DNA of 64,000 bases from Mesohalobacter halotolerans (GCF_006120725.1 NZ_SWMU01000005.1:62001-126000), one strand, 5' to 3'; counted from the stretch's first letter, positions 34,767 to 44,851 are shown. The notes: generated by a model from the letters alone, not told the origin. Numbers and translations are program-made.

Positions 34767-36059
34767 ATGAAATATCAACTTTTGTTTGTGAGTCTTTTAG
34801 TCTTTGGAGTTTCAATGAAATCCATTGCACAAGATAGTATTGAATATAAAAAACGGGTTTTAGACCAGATGGAAATCAAAGTCTTATCCAGTTATTATTC
34901 ACAAGATGGCGACAATGCAGCAGTCACCGGTGGTCGTGGCACAGAAGAGCTTACAGATTTAGCCCCAATTATCAATGTGGCTATCCCGCTTAACGATGAT
35001 GATGTTTTAACCATAGATGCATCTGTATCTGCTTATACATCGGCTTCATCAAGTAATATTGATCCTTTTGATGGTAATGGTCGAGCCAATGCATTTGTAG
35101 AATCTACAGGCGATTCTCGAAAAGACACATGGTTTGGGCTTTCTGCCAACTACAGTCATTCTTCAGATGATAGGAATACCATTTGGACAGCCAATTCTTC
35201 ATTTGCCATTGAATATGACTATACTTCAATTGGTTTTGGAGGAAGTTATACGCGATTATTCAATGAAAAAAATACAGAGGTTCAATTGCGTGGTAATGTG
35301 TTTATAGATTTTTGGAATCCACAATACCCGATTGAGTTTAGAGATGGTTTTAATCCGAATAATTTTGAATTTACAGGCACTACAAATTTTGCTCCTAACT
35401 TTGAAGAATTTGCTGATACTAACAGAAACTCCTATAATTTGGGTATAAATTTCTCTCAAATTTTATCAAAAACTATTCAAACCTCATTTATTTCAGATGT
35501 TGTTTTGCAAGATGGATTATTGTCTACACCACATCAAAGAGTAATGTTTGCCGATATTGAAGATACTGTGGTTGAAGATTTTACGTTAGGAAATGATGTA
35601 GAAAAATTACCCGATTCAAGGTTAAAAATTGCCTTGGCAAATCGAACTAATTTTTACCTCACTGAAAACTTTATTTTGAGAAGCTATTACCGATTTTATA
35701 CGGATGATTGGGGTATAAATTCTCACACATTTGAACTTGAACTTCCTATAAAATTAGGAATGAACTACACTTTATATCCCTCATATCGATATTATACACA
35801 AACCGAAGCGGATTACTTTAACGGATTTAATCAAGCTTTGTCAACAGATGAATATTACACTTCAGATTTTGATTTAGCAGATTATGATGCGCATCAATAC
35901 GGCATAGGTTTTAAATATTACGACCCATTAAATAAATTTAGAGTTGGAGGCTTTGGGTTAAAAAGTATCAATATAGAATTTAATCAATACTCTAGAACTT
36001 CGCAGAATTTTGATGCGTTTTTTACATCAATTGGTTTGAGCTTTTCAGCATTAAAATAG
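34767..36059 (+). CDS. DUF3570 outer-membrane protein
   Basis: The ATG at 34767 gives 430 residues with a signal peptide (MKYQLLFVSLLVFGVSMKSIAQ). The rest alternates amphipathic strands (NYSHSSDDRNTIWTANSSFAIEY, LRSYYRFYTDDWGINSHTFELEL) with acidic loops, consistent with a beta-barrel. The N-terminal YYSQDGDNAAVTGGRGTEEL with conserved DGDNAAVTGGxGTE-type residues is the DUF3570 signature. It ends the thioredoxin-ApbE-DUF4266-DUF3570 set and is followed after 7 bases by the LPS-sugar genes. Possible role: outer-membrane partner or channel for the redox lipoprotein. Confidence 0.85.
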   Translation: MKYQLLFVSLLVFGVSMKSIAQDSIEYKKRVLDQMEIKVLSSYYSQDGDNAAVTGGRGTEELTDLAPIINVAIPLNDDDVLTIDASVSAYTSASSSNIDPFDGNGRANAFVESTGDSRKDTWFGLSANYSHSSDDRNTIWTANSSFAIEYDYTSIGFGGSYTRLFNEKNTEVQLRGNVFIDFWNPQYPIEFRDGFNPNNFEFTGTTNFAPNFEEFADTNRNSYNLGINFSQILSKTIQTSFISDVVLQDGLLSTPHQRVMFADIEDTVVEDFTLGNDVEKLPDSRLKIALANRTNFYLTENFILRSYYRFYTDDWGINSHTFELELPIKLGMNYTLYPSYRYYTQTEADYFNGFNQALSTDEYYTSDFDLADYDAHQYGIGFKYYDPLNKFRVGGFGLKSINIEFNQYSRTSQNFDAFFTSIGLSFSALK

Positions 36060-36066
36060 ATATACA

Positions 36067-37017
36067 ATGAAAGTTTTAGTTACTGGTGCAGCGGGTTTTA
36101 TAGGTTCTCATACAGCTGAATATTTGGCTTTAAAAGATTACAAGGTTTATGGTTTAGACAACTTATCAAACTATTATGATGTTAGTTTAAAACAACATAA
36201 TGCGGAATCCATAACTGATACTGGTGTAAAATTTATAAAAGCTGATTTACGTTTTCCTGAACAATATCAAGATTTAGACAAAGATTTTGATTTTATTATC
36301 CATTTTGCTGCCCAACCAGGTCTTTCAAAGGATTCAACCTTTCAAAGTTATGTAGATAACAATATTTTAGCAACCTATCAACTTATTCAATTTGCAAAAC
36401 AGCAAAAACATTTAAAGCACTTTTTTAACATCAGCACATCTTCAGTTTATGGAAAATATGCTAGAGTTTCAGAAACGGTTGCACCTCAACCTATTTCAAG
36501 TTATGGTGTTACAAAATTAGCAGCAGAGCAGATGGTTTTGTCAGAAAGTCGTCAACAGAATTTAAAGGCCTCTTCGTTTCGATTGTATTCGGTTTATGGA
36601 CCGCGTGAAAGGCCTGATAAGTTATTTACGAAGCTTATTGAATGTGCTTTAAATGATAAAAAATTTCCGCTCTATGAAGGAAGTCTAAAACATTTTAGAA
36701 GTTACACTTATGTTGGTGATATTGTCAAGGGAATTTATAACGCATTAAAAGTTCATAATGCTATAGACGGTGAAATTATTAATTTGGGTCATTTTGAAAA
36801 GCACAGCACACAGGAAGGCATATTAAATGTTGAAAAGATATTAAAAAAACATATTCAACTTGATAACTTACCTGCTCGACCTGGTGACCAACAAGAGACT
36901 CAAGCTATTATAGATAAAGCTAAACTATTATTAAATTATCAGCCTAAAACCTCTTTTAAAGAAGGCATATCAAAACAAGTTGATTGGATACAGTCTCAAA
37001 AGAAATCATCGGTATGA
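36067..37017 (+). CDS. NAD-dependent nucleotide-sugar epimerase/dehydratase
   Basis: Extended SDR of 316 residues with TGAAGFIGSH at the N-terminus, ISTSSVYGKYA, and the catalytic Y/K pair in SSYGVTKLAAEQ. It resembles UDP-glucuronate 4-epimerase/CapI-type enzymes in its LSNYYDVSLKQHN segment. It likely supplies an activated sugar to the glycosyltransferases behind it. It starts 7 bases after the DUF3570 stop and overlaps the GT2 gene by four bases (ATGA), so it may be read from the upstream promoter. Confidence 0.85.
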   Translation: MKVLVTGAAGFIGSHTAEYLALKDYKVYGLDNLSNYYDVSLKQHNAESITDTGVKFIKADLRFPEQYQDLDKDFDFIIHFAAQPGLSKDSTFQSYVDNNILATYQLIQFAKQQKHLKHFFNISTSSVYGKYARVSETVAPQPISSYGVTKLAAEQMVLSESRQQNLKASSFRLYSVYGPRERPDKLFTKLIECALNDKKFPLYEGSLKHFRSYTYVGDIVKGIYNALKVHNAIDGEIINLGHFEKHSTQEGILNVEKILKKHIQLDNLPARPGDQQETQAIIDKAKLLLNYQPKTSFKEGISKQVDWIQSQKKSSV

Positions 37018-37733
37018 GTAATGAACAACTGACAATTATTGTTCCAATTTATAATGAAAGCGAAAACATACAGCGTTTAAAAGATGCGCTATCACAATAT
37101 TTTCAAAAGGCTTCTGTGGCTGTAAAAGCCTTATTTGTAAATGACGGCTCGTCTGATGGAAGTTTAGAAAAACTAAAGTCAATATGTAAAAACTCACATT
37201 GTTTTGATTATATCAGTTTTACTCAGAATAAAGGCTTAAGCGCCGCAATAAAGGCAGGCTTTGACCACGTCAATTCTTCTTTAACCGGTTATATCGATGC
37301 TGATTTACAAACCGATCCTGAAGACTTTGAATTGTTATTAGAATATATAGATGACTATGATTTGGTTACGGGTAATAGAAATCACAGCAGGAAAGACAGT
37401 TTTACTAAAAATATGAGTTCAAAAATTGCTAATGGCATAAGACGAGCCTTTACTCACGATGGTATGGACGACACTGGATGTCCTTTAAAAATTATTAAAA
37501 CGGAATACGCCAAACGAATACCAATGTTCAAAGGTTTACACCGATTCCTGACAGCGATGATAATGCTTCAAAATGGCAAAGTCAAACAAGTTGATATTCA
37601 AAATTATCCAAGATTGGCAGGTCAATCTAAATTTGGACTATGGAATCGTTTACTTGGACCACTATTAGATTGTTTTGTGTATTTGTGGATGAAGAAAAAA
37701 TACATTAATTATCAAATTCAAGAAAAATCTTGA
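37014..37733 (+). CDS. GT2 glycosyltransferase, polyprenyl-phosphate sugar type
   Basis: The ATG at 37014 gives 239 residues. It shows the GT-A motifs VPIYNESENIQRL, FVNDGSSDGS, and the catalytic-region D-x-D-like YIDADLQTDPED, close to dolichol/undecaprenyl-phosphate sugar transferases such as ArnC and DPM1. A C-terminal aromatic segment (LLDCFVYLWMKKKY) may contact the membrane; there are no long TM helices. Predicted role: charges undecaprenyl phosphate with the sugar made by the epimerase, for use by the GT39 enzyme. Confidence 0.87.
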   Translation: MSNEQLTIIVPIYNESENIQRLKDALSQYFQKASVAVKALFVNDGSSDGSLEKLKSICKNSHCFDYISFTQNKGLSAAIKAGFDHVNSSLTGYIDADLQTDPEDFELLLEYIDDYDLVTGNRNHSRKDSFTKNMSSKIANGIRRAFTHDGMDDTGCPLKIIKTEYAKRIPMFKGLHRFLTAMIMLQNGKVKQVDIQNYPRLAGQSKFGLWNRLLGPLLDCFVYLWMKKKYINYQIQEKS

Positions 37734-38359
37734 TGTCAAGTTTAATGATATACAGTGTTGGATTTTTAGCGCAACTTTTATTTTCGAGTCGCACCTTCTA
37801 CCAATGGATAGCCTCGGAAAAACAAAAGCAAGTCGTTGCTCCCCGATTTTTTTGGCAGATGAGTTTGCTGGCATCTATTTTGTTATTTGTATACGGTTAC
37901 TTGAGACACGATTTTGCTATAATGCTTGGCCAATCTCTAACTTATTTTATCTATATTAGAAATATTCAGCTCGAAGGTCACTGGCATAAATTTCCTAAGA
38001 TAAGTCGAGTGTTTTTATGGTTGTTTCCTGCATTGATAATTGTTTACTATTACAATAACAACACCATGGATATTCAAAATTTATTCAATACCAAAAACAT
38101 TCCGCTTTATCTTTTAATTCTTGGTATTGTTGCGCAACTCTTATTTACCTTCAGGTTTATTTATCAATGGATTTATTCAGAAAAGAAAAAATTTTCAAGT
38201 CTTCCCAAGGGGTTTTGGCTTATTAGTCTTTTAGGGTCATTATTGATTTTAACTTATGGTATTTTAAGATTAGATCCAGTGTTGATAATTGGTCACTCTA
38301 CCGGTATTTTTATTTATACAAGAAATTTAAAACTGATAAAAGGTGAAGAAACCCATTGA
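37733..38359 (+). CDS. LAB_N domain membrane protein (lipid-A-disaccharide synthase N-terminal-like)
   Basis: A small membrane protein of 208 residues made of two tandem copies of the LAB_N unit: GFLAQLLFSSRTFYQWIASEKQKQ and GIVAQLLFTFRFIYQWIYSEKKKF start each copy. Each copy has about three helices. The unit occurs in sugar-lipid export clusters and may help flip or position the lipid-linked sugar. The ATG at 37733 overlaps the GT2 stop by one base (TGATG). The GT39 gene begins 17 bases before its end. Confidence 0.85.
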   Translation: MSSLMIYSVGFLAQLLFSSRTFYQWIASEKQKQVVAPRFFWQMSLLASILLFVYGYLRHDFAIMLGQSLTYFIYIRNIQLEGHWHKFPKISRVFLWLFPALIIVYYYNNNTMDIQNLFNTKNIPLYLLILGIVAQLLFTFRFIYQWIYSEKKKFSSLPKGFWLISLLGSLLILTYGILRLDPVLIIGHSTGIFIYTRNLKLIKGEETH

Positions 38360-39947
38360 CAAATATCCGGTAGCCTTACTCATTTTAATCGGATTAGGGC
38401 TTTATGCTTTCAATTTGGTTGATTTGCAAGTGTCTATCATGGAAGCTCGTAACTTCACCGTTGCTCGAGATATGCTGACGGAAGGGAACTGGATTTTAAC
38501 CACCATGAACGATTTACCTCGATATGAAAAGCCCCCATTTCCGGCATGGTTTACAACGCCTTTTGCGTATATTTTTGGATTGAATAATGTTTGGGCTTAT
38601 CGTATTCCAACCAGTATTGTTTCTATTTTAGGCATGGTTTATTTTTTTAAACTCATCAGAATTTGGAGTTCTACAAAAATAGCGTTTTACGCTGCTGTCA
38701 TTTTAGCCACTTCATTTTATTATATCGTTATTCGGTTTGAAGCACCATCAGATGTTTATACACATGTTACTATGTTGATGGGCTTGTTTTATGTGTTTAA
38801 GAACTTTCCGAGTATCAATTGGCAGAATGTTTTAGTCGGTAGTGTGTTTTTAGGTTTATCCATTTTATCTAAAGGACCGGTAAGTCTTTACGCCTTGTTT
38901 TTGCCCTTTATATTGGCTTATTTTTTAAGTTTTAAAGTCAACTTCAAAAATAATATTTTAAAAATATTCGTTTTTTTAATATTAGGTTTTATCATCGGCG
39001 GCTCCTGGTATGCCTTTGTGCGTTTGGCAGACCCGGAGGTCTTTACAGAAATTGCTAAAACCGAAACCAAAAATTGGACAAGTTATAATGTTAAACCGTT
39101 TTATTACTACTGGAGTTTCTTTATCCAATCAGGCATTTGGACTATTCCGGCTTTGTTGAGTTTGGCTTATCCGTATTTTATAAATAAACTTAAAAACACT
39201 AAAGTTTATAAATTTTCCTTTTTGTGGACCATTGTCGCTTTAGTTTTGTTGTCTGTGATTCCTGAAAAGAAGCCACGCTATCTCGTTCCGGTGTTGATTC
39301 CTTTAGCTTTAAATACCGCTTTGGTTCTACAGTATTTAATGGCTCATAAGCGCGACAAACTCTCGCAAATTTTTCACCTTGTTCACTACTGCATCATTAT
39401 GTTGGTAGGTTTAGGTGTCTTGGTTGCACCTTTTGTTGTAGGTATCCAACTTCAGGATTATCTCTATATTTATATCATAATGGGTGTCATTAGCCTTTTT
39501 ATAGTCTCTTACACCTTTATTAATTTAAAGCGAAGACATTTTTCAAAGCTTATTTGGTCTAATATTCTATTGATATTGATGATAACTTTAATTGGTCAAA
39601 GCGGCGTATCGTTATTTAAGCAAAATCCAAATTACAATCCGATAAACGCTGAAAAGCTTATAAATAAAGATATCCCGACTTTTTATTTCAAAAAATTAGA
39701 GCCGGAAATCTTCTGGGAATATGGTGAGGTTATTCCACTATTAAATCAAGATCAAGATTATAAAAATCCCATTAGAGTTATTGTTTCTCATAATTTTATC
39801 GAGAAGTTTAAATCTCAATATCCTGAAATCATAAAACAGGCTGAAGTCAAAACCTTTGATAGAAATTATTACAGGAAAGGCGATAGAAGGCGTAAACGCT
39901 TTATTATAAATGTATATGAATTTAAACCTCTATCCAAAACTCAATAA
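38343..39947 (+). CDS. GT39 family (ArnT-like) membrane glycosyltransferase
   Basis: A 534-residue enzyme with about 11-12 hydrophobic helices and a C-terminal soluble part. The first periplasmic loop has the acidic/RY motif of the family (EARNFTVARDMLTEGNWILTTMNDLPRYEKPPFPAWF). Such proteins transfer a sugar from an undecaprenyl carrier to lipid A on the periplasmic side. The start is GTG at 38343. It ends the cluster and is convergent with purA, three bases away. The sugar is unknown; addition of an amino sugar would lower surface charge, as with ArnT. Confidence 0.87.
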   Translation: MKKPIDKYPVALLILIGLGLYAFNLVDLQVSIMEARNFTVARDMLTEGNWILTTMNDLPRYEKPPFPAWFTTPFAYIFGLNNVWAYRIPTSIVSILGMVYFFKLIRIWSSTKIAFYAAVILATSFYYIVIRFEAPSDVYTHVTMLMGLFYVFKNFPSINWQNVLVGSVFLGLSILSKGPVSLYALFLPFILAYFLSFKVNFKNNILKIFVFLILGFIIGGSWYAFVRLADPEVFTEIAKTETKNWTSYNVKPFYYYWSFFIQSGIWTIPALLSLAYPYFINKLKNTKVYKFSFLWTIVALVLLSVIPEKKPRYLVPVLIPLALNTALVLQYLMAHKRDKLSQIFHLVHYCIIMLVGLGVLVAPFVVGIQLQDYLYIYIIMGVISLFIVSYTFINLKRRHFSKLIWSNILLILMITLIGQSGVSLFKQNPNYNPINAEKLINKDIPTFYFKKLEPEIFWEYGEVIPLLNQDQDYKNPIRVIVSHNFIEKFKSQYPEIIKQAEVKTFDRNYYRKGDRRRKRFIINVYEFKPLSKTQ

Positions 39948-39950
39948 GGT

Positions 39951-41222
39951 CTACCGCAATATCGTCTCTTTCCGATCTGGCCCTACGGAGACGATTTTGA
40001 CCTTGACTTCTACAAAATCTTCTATAAAAGCAATATAATCTTTTAAATTCTGGGGAAGTTTATCAAATTCGGTAATTTTTGAAATGTCTTCAGACCATCC
40101 TTTAAAACTTTTATAAATCGGCTTAAGGTCATCAGCGCTGAGGTTATAAGGTAAATGCGAAATTTCTTTACCGTTGTAGTGATAACCCGTGCACACTTTT
40201 AGGGTTTTAAAACCGCTCAATACATCAGCTTTCATCATCATTAAGTCGGTGACACCATTGACTTCTACAGCGTATTTTAAAGCAATTAAGTCGAGCCAAC
40301 CGCAACGCCGAGGTCTGCCCGTAGTTGCGCCAAACTCATGTCCAACCTTAGCCATTTGTTTACCGTTTTTGTCAAACAATTCTGTAGGAAATGGGCCGCT
40401 ACCCACGCGTGTGGTGTAAGCTTTAAAAATGCCAAATACTTTTTGAATTCTATTTGGCGCTAAGCCAAGTCCTGTGCACGCTCCGGCAGCAGTAGTGTTG
40501 GATGACGTGACATAAGGATAAGTCCCAAAATCAATGTCTAAAAGTGAACCTTGAGCGCCTTCAGCTAAAATACTTTTGTTGTTTTTGATAGCTTGAAAAA
40601 GATATTCTTCAGAATCGATAAATTGAAGGGTTTTGATTTTTTTGACGGCTTCAAAAAATTCATTTTCAAGTTCGTTTAAGTCATATTGCACATCGACGTT
40701 GTAAAATTTGATCATGGCCTGATGCTTATCGGCCAATTGGCGGTATTTATCTTTCCAGTCATCAAACTCTAAATCGCCAACACGAATGCCATTTCGCCCG
40801 GTTTTATCCATATAGGTTGGGCCAATCCCTTTTAAGGTAGAGCCAATTTTGGCTTTGCCTTTAGCGGTTTCAGAAGCCGCATCTAATAAACGGTGTGTTG
40901 GAAGGATAAGATGCGCTTTTCTTGAAATTAACAAAGATTTCGTGTAATCTACATCGTATTTGTCAAGACCTTCAAGTTCTTTTTTGAAAATTACTGGATC
41001 AATCACTACGCCGTTGCCCACAACATTGGTCGCTTTAGGGTGAAAAATTCCCGATGGAATGGTGTGTAAAACGTGCTTGATGCCGTTAAACTCTAAGGTA
41101 TGCCCGGCATTCGGACCGCCTTGAAATCGTGCAATGATGTCGTATTGTTTAGTGAGGTAATCAACGATTTTACCTTTACCTTCATCGCCCCATTGTAGGC
41201 CAAGTAGTAAGTCTATTGTCAT
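39951..41222 (-). CDS. purA: Adenylosuccinate synthetase
   Basis: Purine synthesis enzyme converting IMP and aspartate to adenylosuccinate with GTP. The N-terminal LGLQWGDEGKGKIVD P-loop, the QGGPNAGH motif and GPTYMDKTGRNGIRVGD are intact; length 423 is normal. It overlaps the Fur-family gene by one base, so the three minus-strand genes (RelA/SpoT, Fur family, purA) probably form one transcript. Confidence 0.97.
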   Translation of the reverse strand: MTIDLLLGLQWGDEGKGKIVDYLTKQYDIIARFQGGPNAGHTLEFNGIKHVLHTIPSGIFHPKATNVVGNGVVIDPVIFKKELEGLDKYDVDYTKSLLISRKAHLILPTHRLLDAASETAKGKAKIGSTLKGIGPTYMDKTGRNGIRVGDLEFDDWKDKYRQLADKHQAMIKFYNVDVQYDLNELENEFFEAVKKIKTLQFIDSEEYLFQAIKNNKSILAEGAQGSLLDIDFGTYPYVTSSNTTAAGACTGLGLAPNRIQKVFGIFKAYTTRVGSGPFPTELFDKNGKQMAKVGHEFGATTGRPRRCGWLDLIALKYAVEVNGVTDLMMMKADVLSGFKTLKVCTGYHYNGKEISHLPYNLSADDLKPIYKSFKGWSEDISKITEFDKLPQNLKDYIAFIEDFVEVKVKIVSVGPDRKETILR

Positions 41223-41689
41223 TATGAATTGTCCTTTGGTTGGTTGCGTTTGCCATAAAAGTATAGCGTATGTTTATCTATACTGATGTCAAACACTTCT
41301 TCAATTGTTTTTTTAATGGATTCTATGCGGGGATCACAAAATTCTATCACTTCGTTAGTATCTGAAAGAATAACGTGGTCGTGTTGTTTGTCAAAATAAG
41401 ATTTCTCGTATTGGGCTTGTGCATTGCCAAATTGGTGTTTTCTTACCAAGCCACAGTCTAACAATAAATCAATGGTGTTGTAAAGCGTTGCTCGACTCAC
41501 TCGATAATTTTTGTTTTTCATCGTGATATACAACGACTCAATATCAAAATGCTCTTGATTTTCATATATTTCTTTTAAAATCGCAAAACGTTCTGGGGTT
41601 TTGCGGTGTTTGTTTTCTTCTAAATATGTGCTAAACACATTTTTTACAATAGCCTGATTGTTTTGTTCTACATTTTTCAAATTTTCCAT
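41222..41689 (-). CDS. Fur-family transcriptional regulator
   Basis: A 155-residue winged-helix regulator with the recognition helix [21 protein letters not shown] and the metal-binding region [31 protein letters not shown]. The two CxxC structural zinc motifs of many Fur/PerR proteins are missing; only single Cys residues remain. The sensed metal or peroxide cannot be told from the sequence. It lies between relA/spoT and purA, 17 bases after the former. Confidence 0.88.
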   Translation of the reverse strand: MENLKNVEQNNQAIVKNVFSTYLEENKHRKTPERFAILKEIYENQEHFDIESLYITMKNKNYRVSRATLYNTIDLLLDCGLVRKHQFGNAQAQYEKSYFDKQHDHVILSDTNEVIEFCDPRIESIKKTIEEVFDISIDKHTLYFYGKRNQPKDNS

Positions 41690-41706
41690 AATTGCAAATT
41701 TAAGCT

Positions 41707-43923
41707 TTATTCACGGCTTACTTTATTAATTCCGTCTATTTTTTTCAATTTGTCAATCAATTGATTGAGGATTTTTTTGTTTTTAATGGTCACGGTGATT
41801 TCGCCATTAAAGATGCCATGCTTGCTTGAAAAATTGAGGTTTTTCATGTTCACATTTAAACTTTTTGAAATGAGATTGGTGACTTGACTGACAAGGCCTA
41901 AGTTATCAATACCCGATAGTTTAAGCTTAGCATTAAAGTCTTCTTCGGTAGAATCTATCCATTTGGCTTTTTGTATGCGGTAGGCATAATTGCTCTGTAA
42001 TTGAATGGCATTGGGGCAATCTTTTTTATGCACTTTGATGCCATCATTGACCGTTAAAAAGCCAAACACATCATCGCCGGGAATAGGGTTACAACATTTG
42101 GCAAGGGTATAATCAAAAGTCTCTTCATCATCGCCAAAAACTAGCTGGTCGTAGTTGGATGAAATTTCGTCTTCGTCAATATTTTTGTTTTGCGGCGTTG
42201 AAGTTCGTCTGATTTTCGACTTAAAAAAAGAAACTAGGGCATTGTTTTTTTGAGACGCAAAATTTTTAAGTTCTTTATTGTCTATAGTGCCTTTGCCTAC
42301 ACGGTAAAACAAGTCTAAACTGGTTTTAAGTTTAAAGTGGTTCACCAACTCGTTGACCGTTTTTTCATTCAGCTGAATTTTTTGTGAGCGCAATTTTCGT
42401 TTAAGGATTTCCTTGCCTTCTTCTGCGATTTGTTTTTTGGTTTCTTTTAAGGCCGTTTTAATTTTTGAGCGTGCACGAGCTGTGGTCACAAAATCTAGCC
42501 AGTTAGCTGTGGGTTTAGCATTAGCTGAAGTAATGACTTCAACTTGATCACCACTTTTTAGTTCGTGACTCAAGGGCGTGAGTTTGCCGTTAACCTTTGT
42601 GCCTCGCGTGGTTAAACCGACATCCGTGTGGATATGGAAAGCAAAATCTAAAGCTGTCGCTCCTTTAGGTAAAGACTTTAACTCCCCTTGTGGTGTAAAT
42701 ACAAATATTTCTTTGGCGTAAAGGTTGAGTTTAAATTGCTCAACAAAATCTACGGCGTTGGTCGCATTGTTTTCTAAAGCTTCTTGCAGTCTTGATAACC
42801 ATTGGTCTAAGCCATAGTCGTTATTTTTGTCTCCGTGTTTGTATTTGTAATGTGCGGCATAGCCTTTTTCGGCGATTTCGTTCATGCGTTCGCTGCGAAT
42901 TTGCACTTCAACCCATTGGCCTTTTGGACCCATGACGGTAATGTGCAAGGCTTCGTAACCTGTTGATTTAGGCGAAGAAATCCAGTCGCGTAAGCGTGTT
43001 GGATTAGGTCTAAAAAAGTCGGTAACGATAGAATAAATTTTCCAGGCCAAAAACTTTTCGTTTTCCACATCAGATTTGTAGATAATCCTAATCGCAAATT
43101 TGTCATAAACTTCATCAAAGCTGATGTTTTGAGCCTGTATTTTTTTGCGAATAGAGTAGATGGATTTGGGTCGGCCTTTGATTTCATAATTCAGTTTTTC
43201 TTTGTCTAAGGCCTCTGATATGACGCTACTAAAGTCTTTAATATATTGATCTTGTTCTTCTTTACTTTCCTTTATCTTGTCAGCTATGTCCTGATAAACC
43301 TCAGGTTCAGTGTATTTTAAACTTAAATCTTCAAGTTCTGTTTTAATGTTGTAAAGCCCAATTCGATGGGCGAGCGGCGCATAAATATATAAAGTTTCAG
43401 AAGCGATTTTGACTTGTTTATCCGGGCGCATGGCATCCATGGTTTGCATGTTGTGCAAACGATCAGCTATTTTTATAATGATCACGCGGATATCATCATT
43501 TAAAGTCAGCAACATTTTTCTGAAATTCTCTGCTTGAAGTGAGATGTCGCCTTCTTTCTTTAGACTAGAAATTTTGGTGAGACCGTCTACAATTTTTGCT
43601 ACAGTTTCACCAAACAGCTGTTCGATATCGGTCAATGAATATTCGGTGTCTTCAACCACATCGTGGAGGAGAGCTGCGGTAATAGAAGTGGCATCAAGAC
43701 CAATTTCTGAAGCTACGATTTGGGCTACAGCAATCGGATGAAAAATATAAGCTTCGCCAGATTTGCGCCTTTGGTCTTTATGGGCTTCTAAGGCAATTTC
43801 AAAAGCTTTTCTGATTTGCGCTTTATCGTCTTTACTTAACGACCGATAACTGATGCGCAATAGTTTTTTATACTGCTTGGCAATCTCTTTATTCTCCTTA
43901 TCGATATATTCTTCAGTAAGCAT
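41707..43923 (-). CDS. Bifunctional (p)ppGpp synthetase/hydrolase, RelA/SpoT family
   Basis: A 738-residue stringent-response enzyme. Order: HD hydrolase domain ([25 protein letters not shown]), synthetase domain ([28 protein letters not shown]), TGS domain ([30 protein letters not shown]), a zinc-finger-like helical segment (CCNPIPGDD) and a C-terminal ACT domain. The intact HD motif argues for hydrolase activity, so this is the SpoT/Rel type. It is the first gene of the minus-strand unit and diverges from the YccA-like gene. Confidence 0.95.
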   Translation of the reverse strand: MLTEEYIDKENKEIAKQYKKLLRISYRSLSKDDKAQIRKAFEIALEAHKDQRRKSGEAYIFHPIAVAQIVASEIGLDATSITAALLHDVVEDTEYSLTDIEQLFGETVAKIVDGLTKISSLKKEGDISLQAENFRKMLLTLNDDIRVIIIKIADRLHNMQTMDAMRPDKQVKIASETLYIYAPLAHRIGLYNIKTELEDLSLKYTEPEVYQDIADKIKESKEEQDQYIKDFSSVISEALDKEKLNYEIKGRPKSIYSIRKKIQAQNISFDEVYDKFAIRIIYKSDVENEKFLAWKIYSIVTDFFRPNPTRLRDWISSPKSTGYEALHITVMGPKGQWVEVQIRSERMNEIAEKGYAAHYKYKHGDKNNDYGLDQWLSRLQEALENNATNAVDFVEQFKLNLYAKEIFVFTPQGELKSLPKGATALDFAFHIHTDVGLTTRGTKVNGKLTPLSHELKSGDQVEVITSANAKPTANWLDFVTTARARSKIKTALKETKKQIAEEGKEILKRKLRSQKIQLNEKTVNELVNHFKLKTSLDLFYRVGKGTIDNKELKNFASQKNNALVSFFKSKIRRTSTPQNKNIDEDEISSNYDQLVFGDDEETFDYTLAKCCNPIPGDDVFGFLTVNDGIKVHKKDCPNAIQLQSNYAYRIQKAKWIDSTEEDFNAKLKLSGIDNLGLVSQVTNLISKSLNVNMKNLNFSSKHGIFNGEITVTIKNKKILNQLIDKLKKIDGINKVSRE

Positions 43924-44025
43924 AAAACTAATTTAGAAAATTTTAATTATACGCCAATCATTTCAAGGTTTTTTTATGGTTTTGTTTAGTTTAGAGTTTT
44001 TACAGAGTTATGAATTTTAAAAAAA

Positions 44026-44040
44026 TGACTATTTTAGTCA
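44026..44040. promoter_or_regulatory. Palindrome TGACTA-N3-TAGTCA between relA/spoT and yccA
   Basis: A perfect 6-bp inverted repeat with a three-base spacer in the divergent spacer, 26 bases before the YccA ATG. It has the form of a dimeric regulator operator. No T-run follows on either strand that would suggest a terminator. Confidence 0.45.
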
Positions 44041-44066
44041 ACTTTTTAATTTTATGATATCAAACC

Positions 44067-44804
44067 ATGGCCATTATCAAATCTGGAAATCCCGCACTAT
44101 CCGACAAAAGATTAAAAGTAGAACGTTTATCAACCGATACTCCTATGACCGCCAAAGGCGCAGTACAGAAAACACTGTTGCTCTTAGCTATTGTTGTTTT
44201 AACAGGAAGCGTGAGTTGGTCTATGGCTGCATCAAATCCTTCATTAGCCCAAGCGTTGACCATAGGAGGCGCTATTGCCGGGTTTATCACGGCTTTAATT
44301 ATTATTTTTAAGCAAACTATGGCGCCGGTGTTATCTCCACTGTATGCGGTTTTTCAAGGCGTTTGTTTAGGCGCTATATCCATGCTTTATGAAAATTTGT
44401 ACGATGGCATTGTTCTACAAGCTATACTGATCACGCTATGTATTCTTTTAGTCATGCTCAGTTTGTACCAATACAAAATCATAAAAGTCACTGAAAAGTT
44501 TCGAATGGGCGTTATTGCTGCTACAGGTGGTGTCGCTTTGGTGTATGTTTTGAGTTTTGTACTAGGGTTCTTTGGTGTGCAAATTCCATATATCCATGGC
44601 GGTGGCATCATGAGTATAGGATTTAGCGTTGTGGTGGTTGTTATCGCCTCTTTAAACCTAGTTCTAGACTTTGATTTTTTCGATAAAGGTGAAGAAAAAC
44701 AATTGCCCAAATACATGGAGTGGTACGGTGCTTTTGGCTTAATGGTCACGCTGATCTGGCTTTACCTTGAGATCTTACGCCTGTTGGGAAAATCCAGACG
44801 GTAA
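44067..44804 (+). CDS. Bax inhibitor-1/YccA family membrane protein
   Basis: A 245-residue integral membrane protein with a cytosolic N-terminus of about 45 residues and seven hydrophobic helices. The overall layout (MAIIKSGNPALSDK at the start, then helices from LLLAIVVLTGSVS) is the YccA-type protein of Bacteroidota (DUF4870-unrelated, BI-1 superfamily). BI-1 proteins are suspected ion-leak channels or FtsH modulators; nothing specific can be said here. It is a single gene in front of umuD. Confidence 0.8.
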   Translation: MAIIKSGNPALSDKRLKVERLSTDTPMTAKGAVQKTLLLLAIVVLTGSVSWSMAASNPSLAQALTIGGAIAGFITALIIIFKQTMAPVLSPLYAVFQGVCLGAISMLYENLYDGIVLQAILITLCILLVMLSLYQYKIIKVTEKFRMGVIAATGGVALVYVLSFVLGFFGVQIPYIHGGGIMSIGFSVVVVVIASLNLVLDFDFFDKGEEKQLPKYMEWYGAFGLMVTLIWLYLEILRLLGKSRR

Positions 44805-44851
44805 TTTTTTGACCAGGTTAGCATTTGACTTCAAACAGATGTTAAACTGTA

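Noticed and set aside
44060-44311. Overlapping open frames inside the YccA gene start
   Set aside because: They are shadows of the YccA coding sequence, which shows a clear seven-helix pattern.
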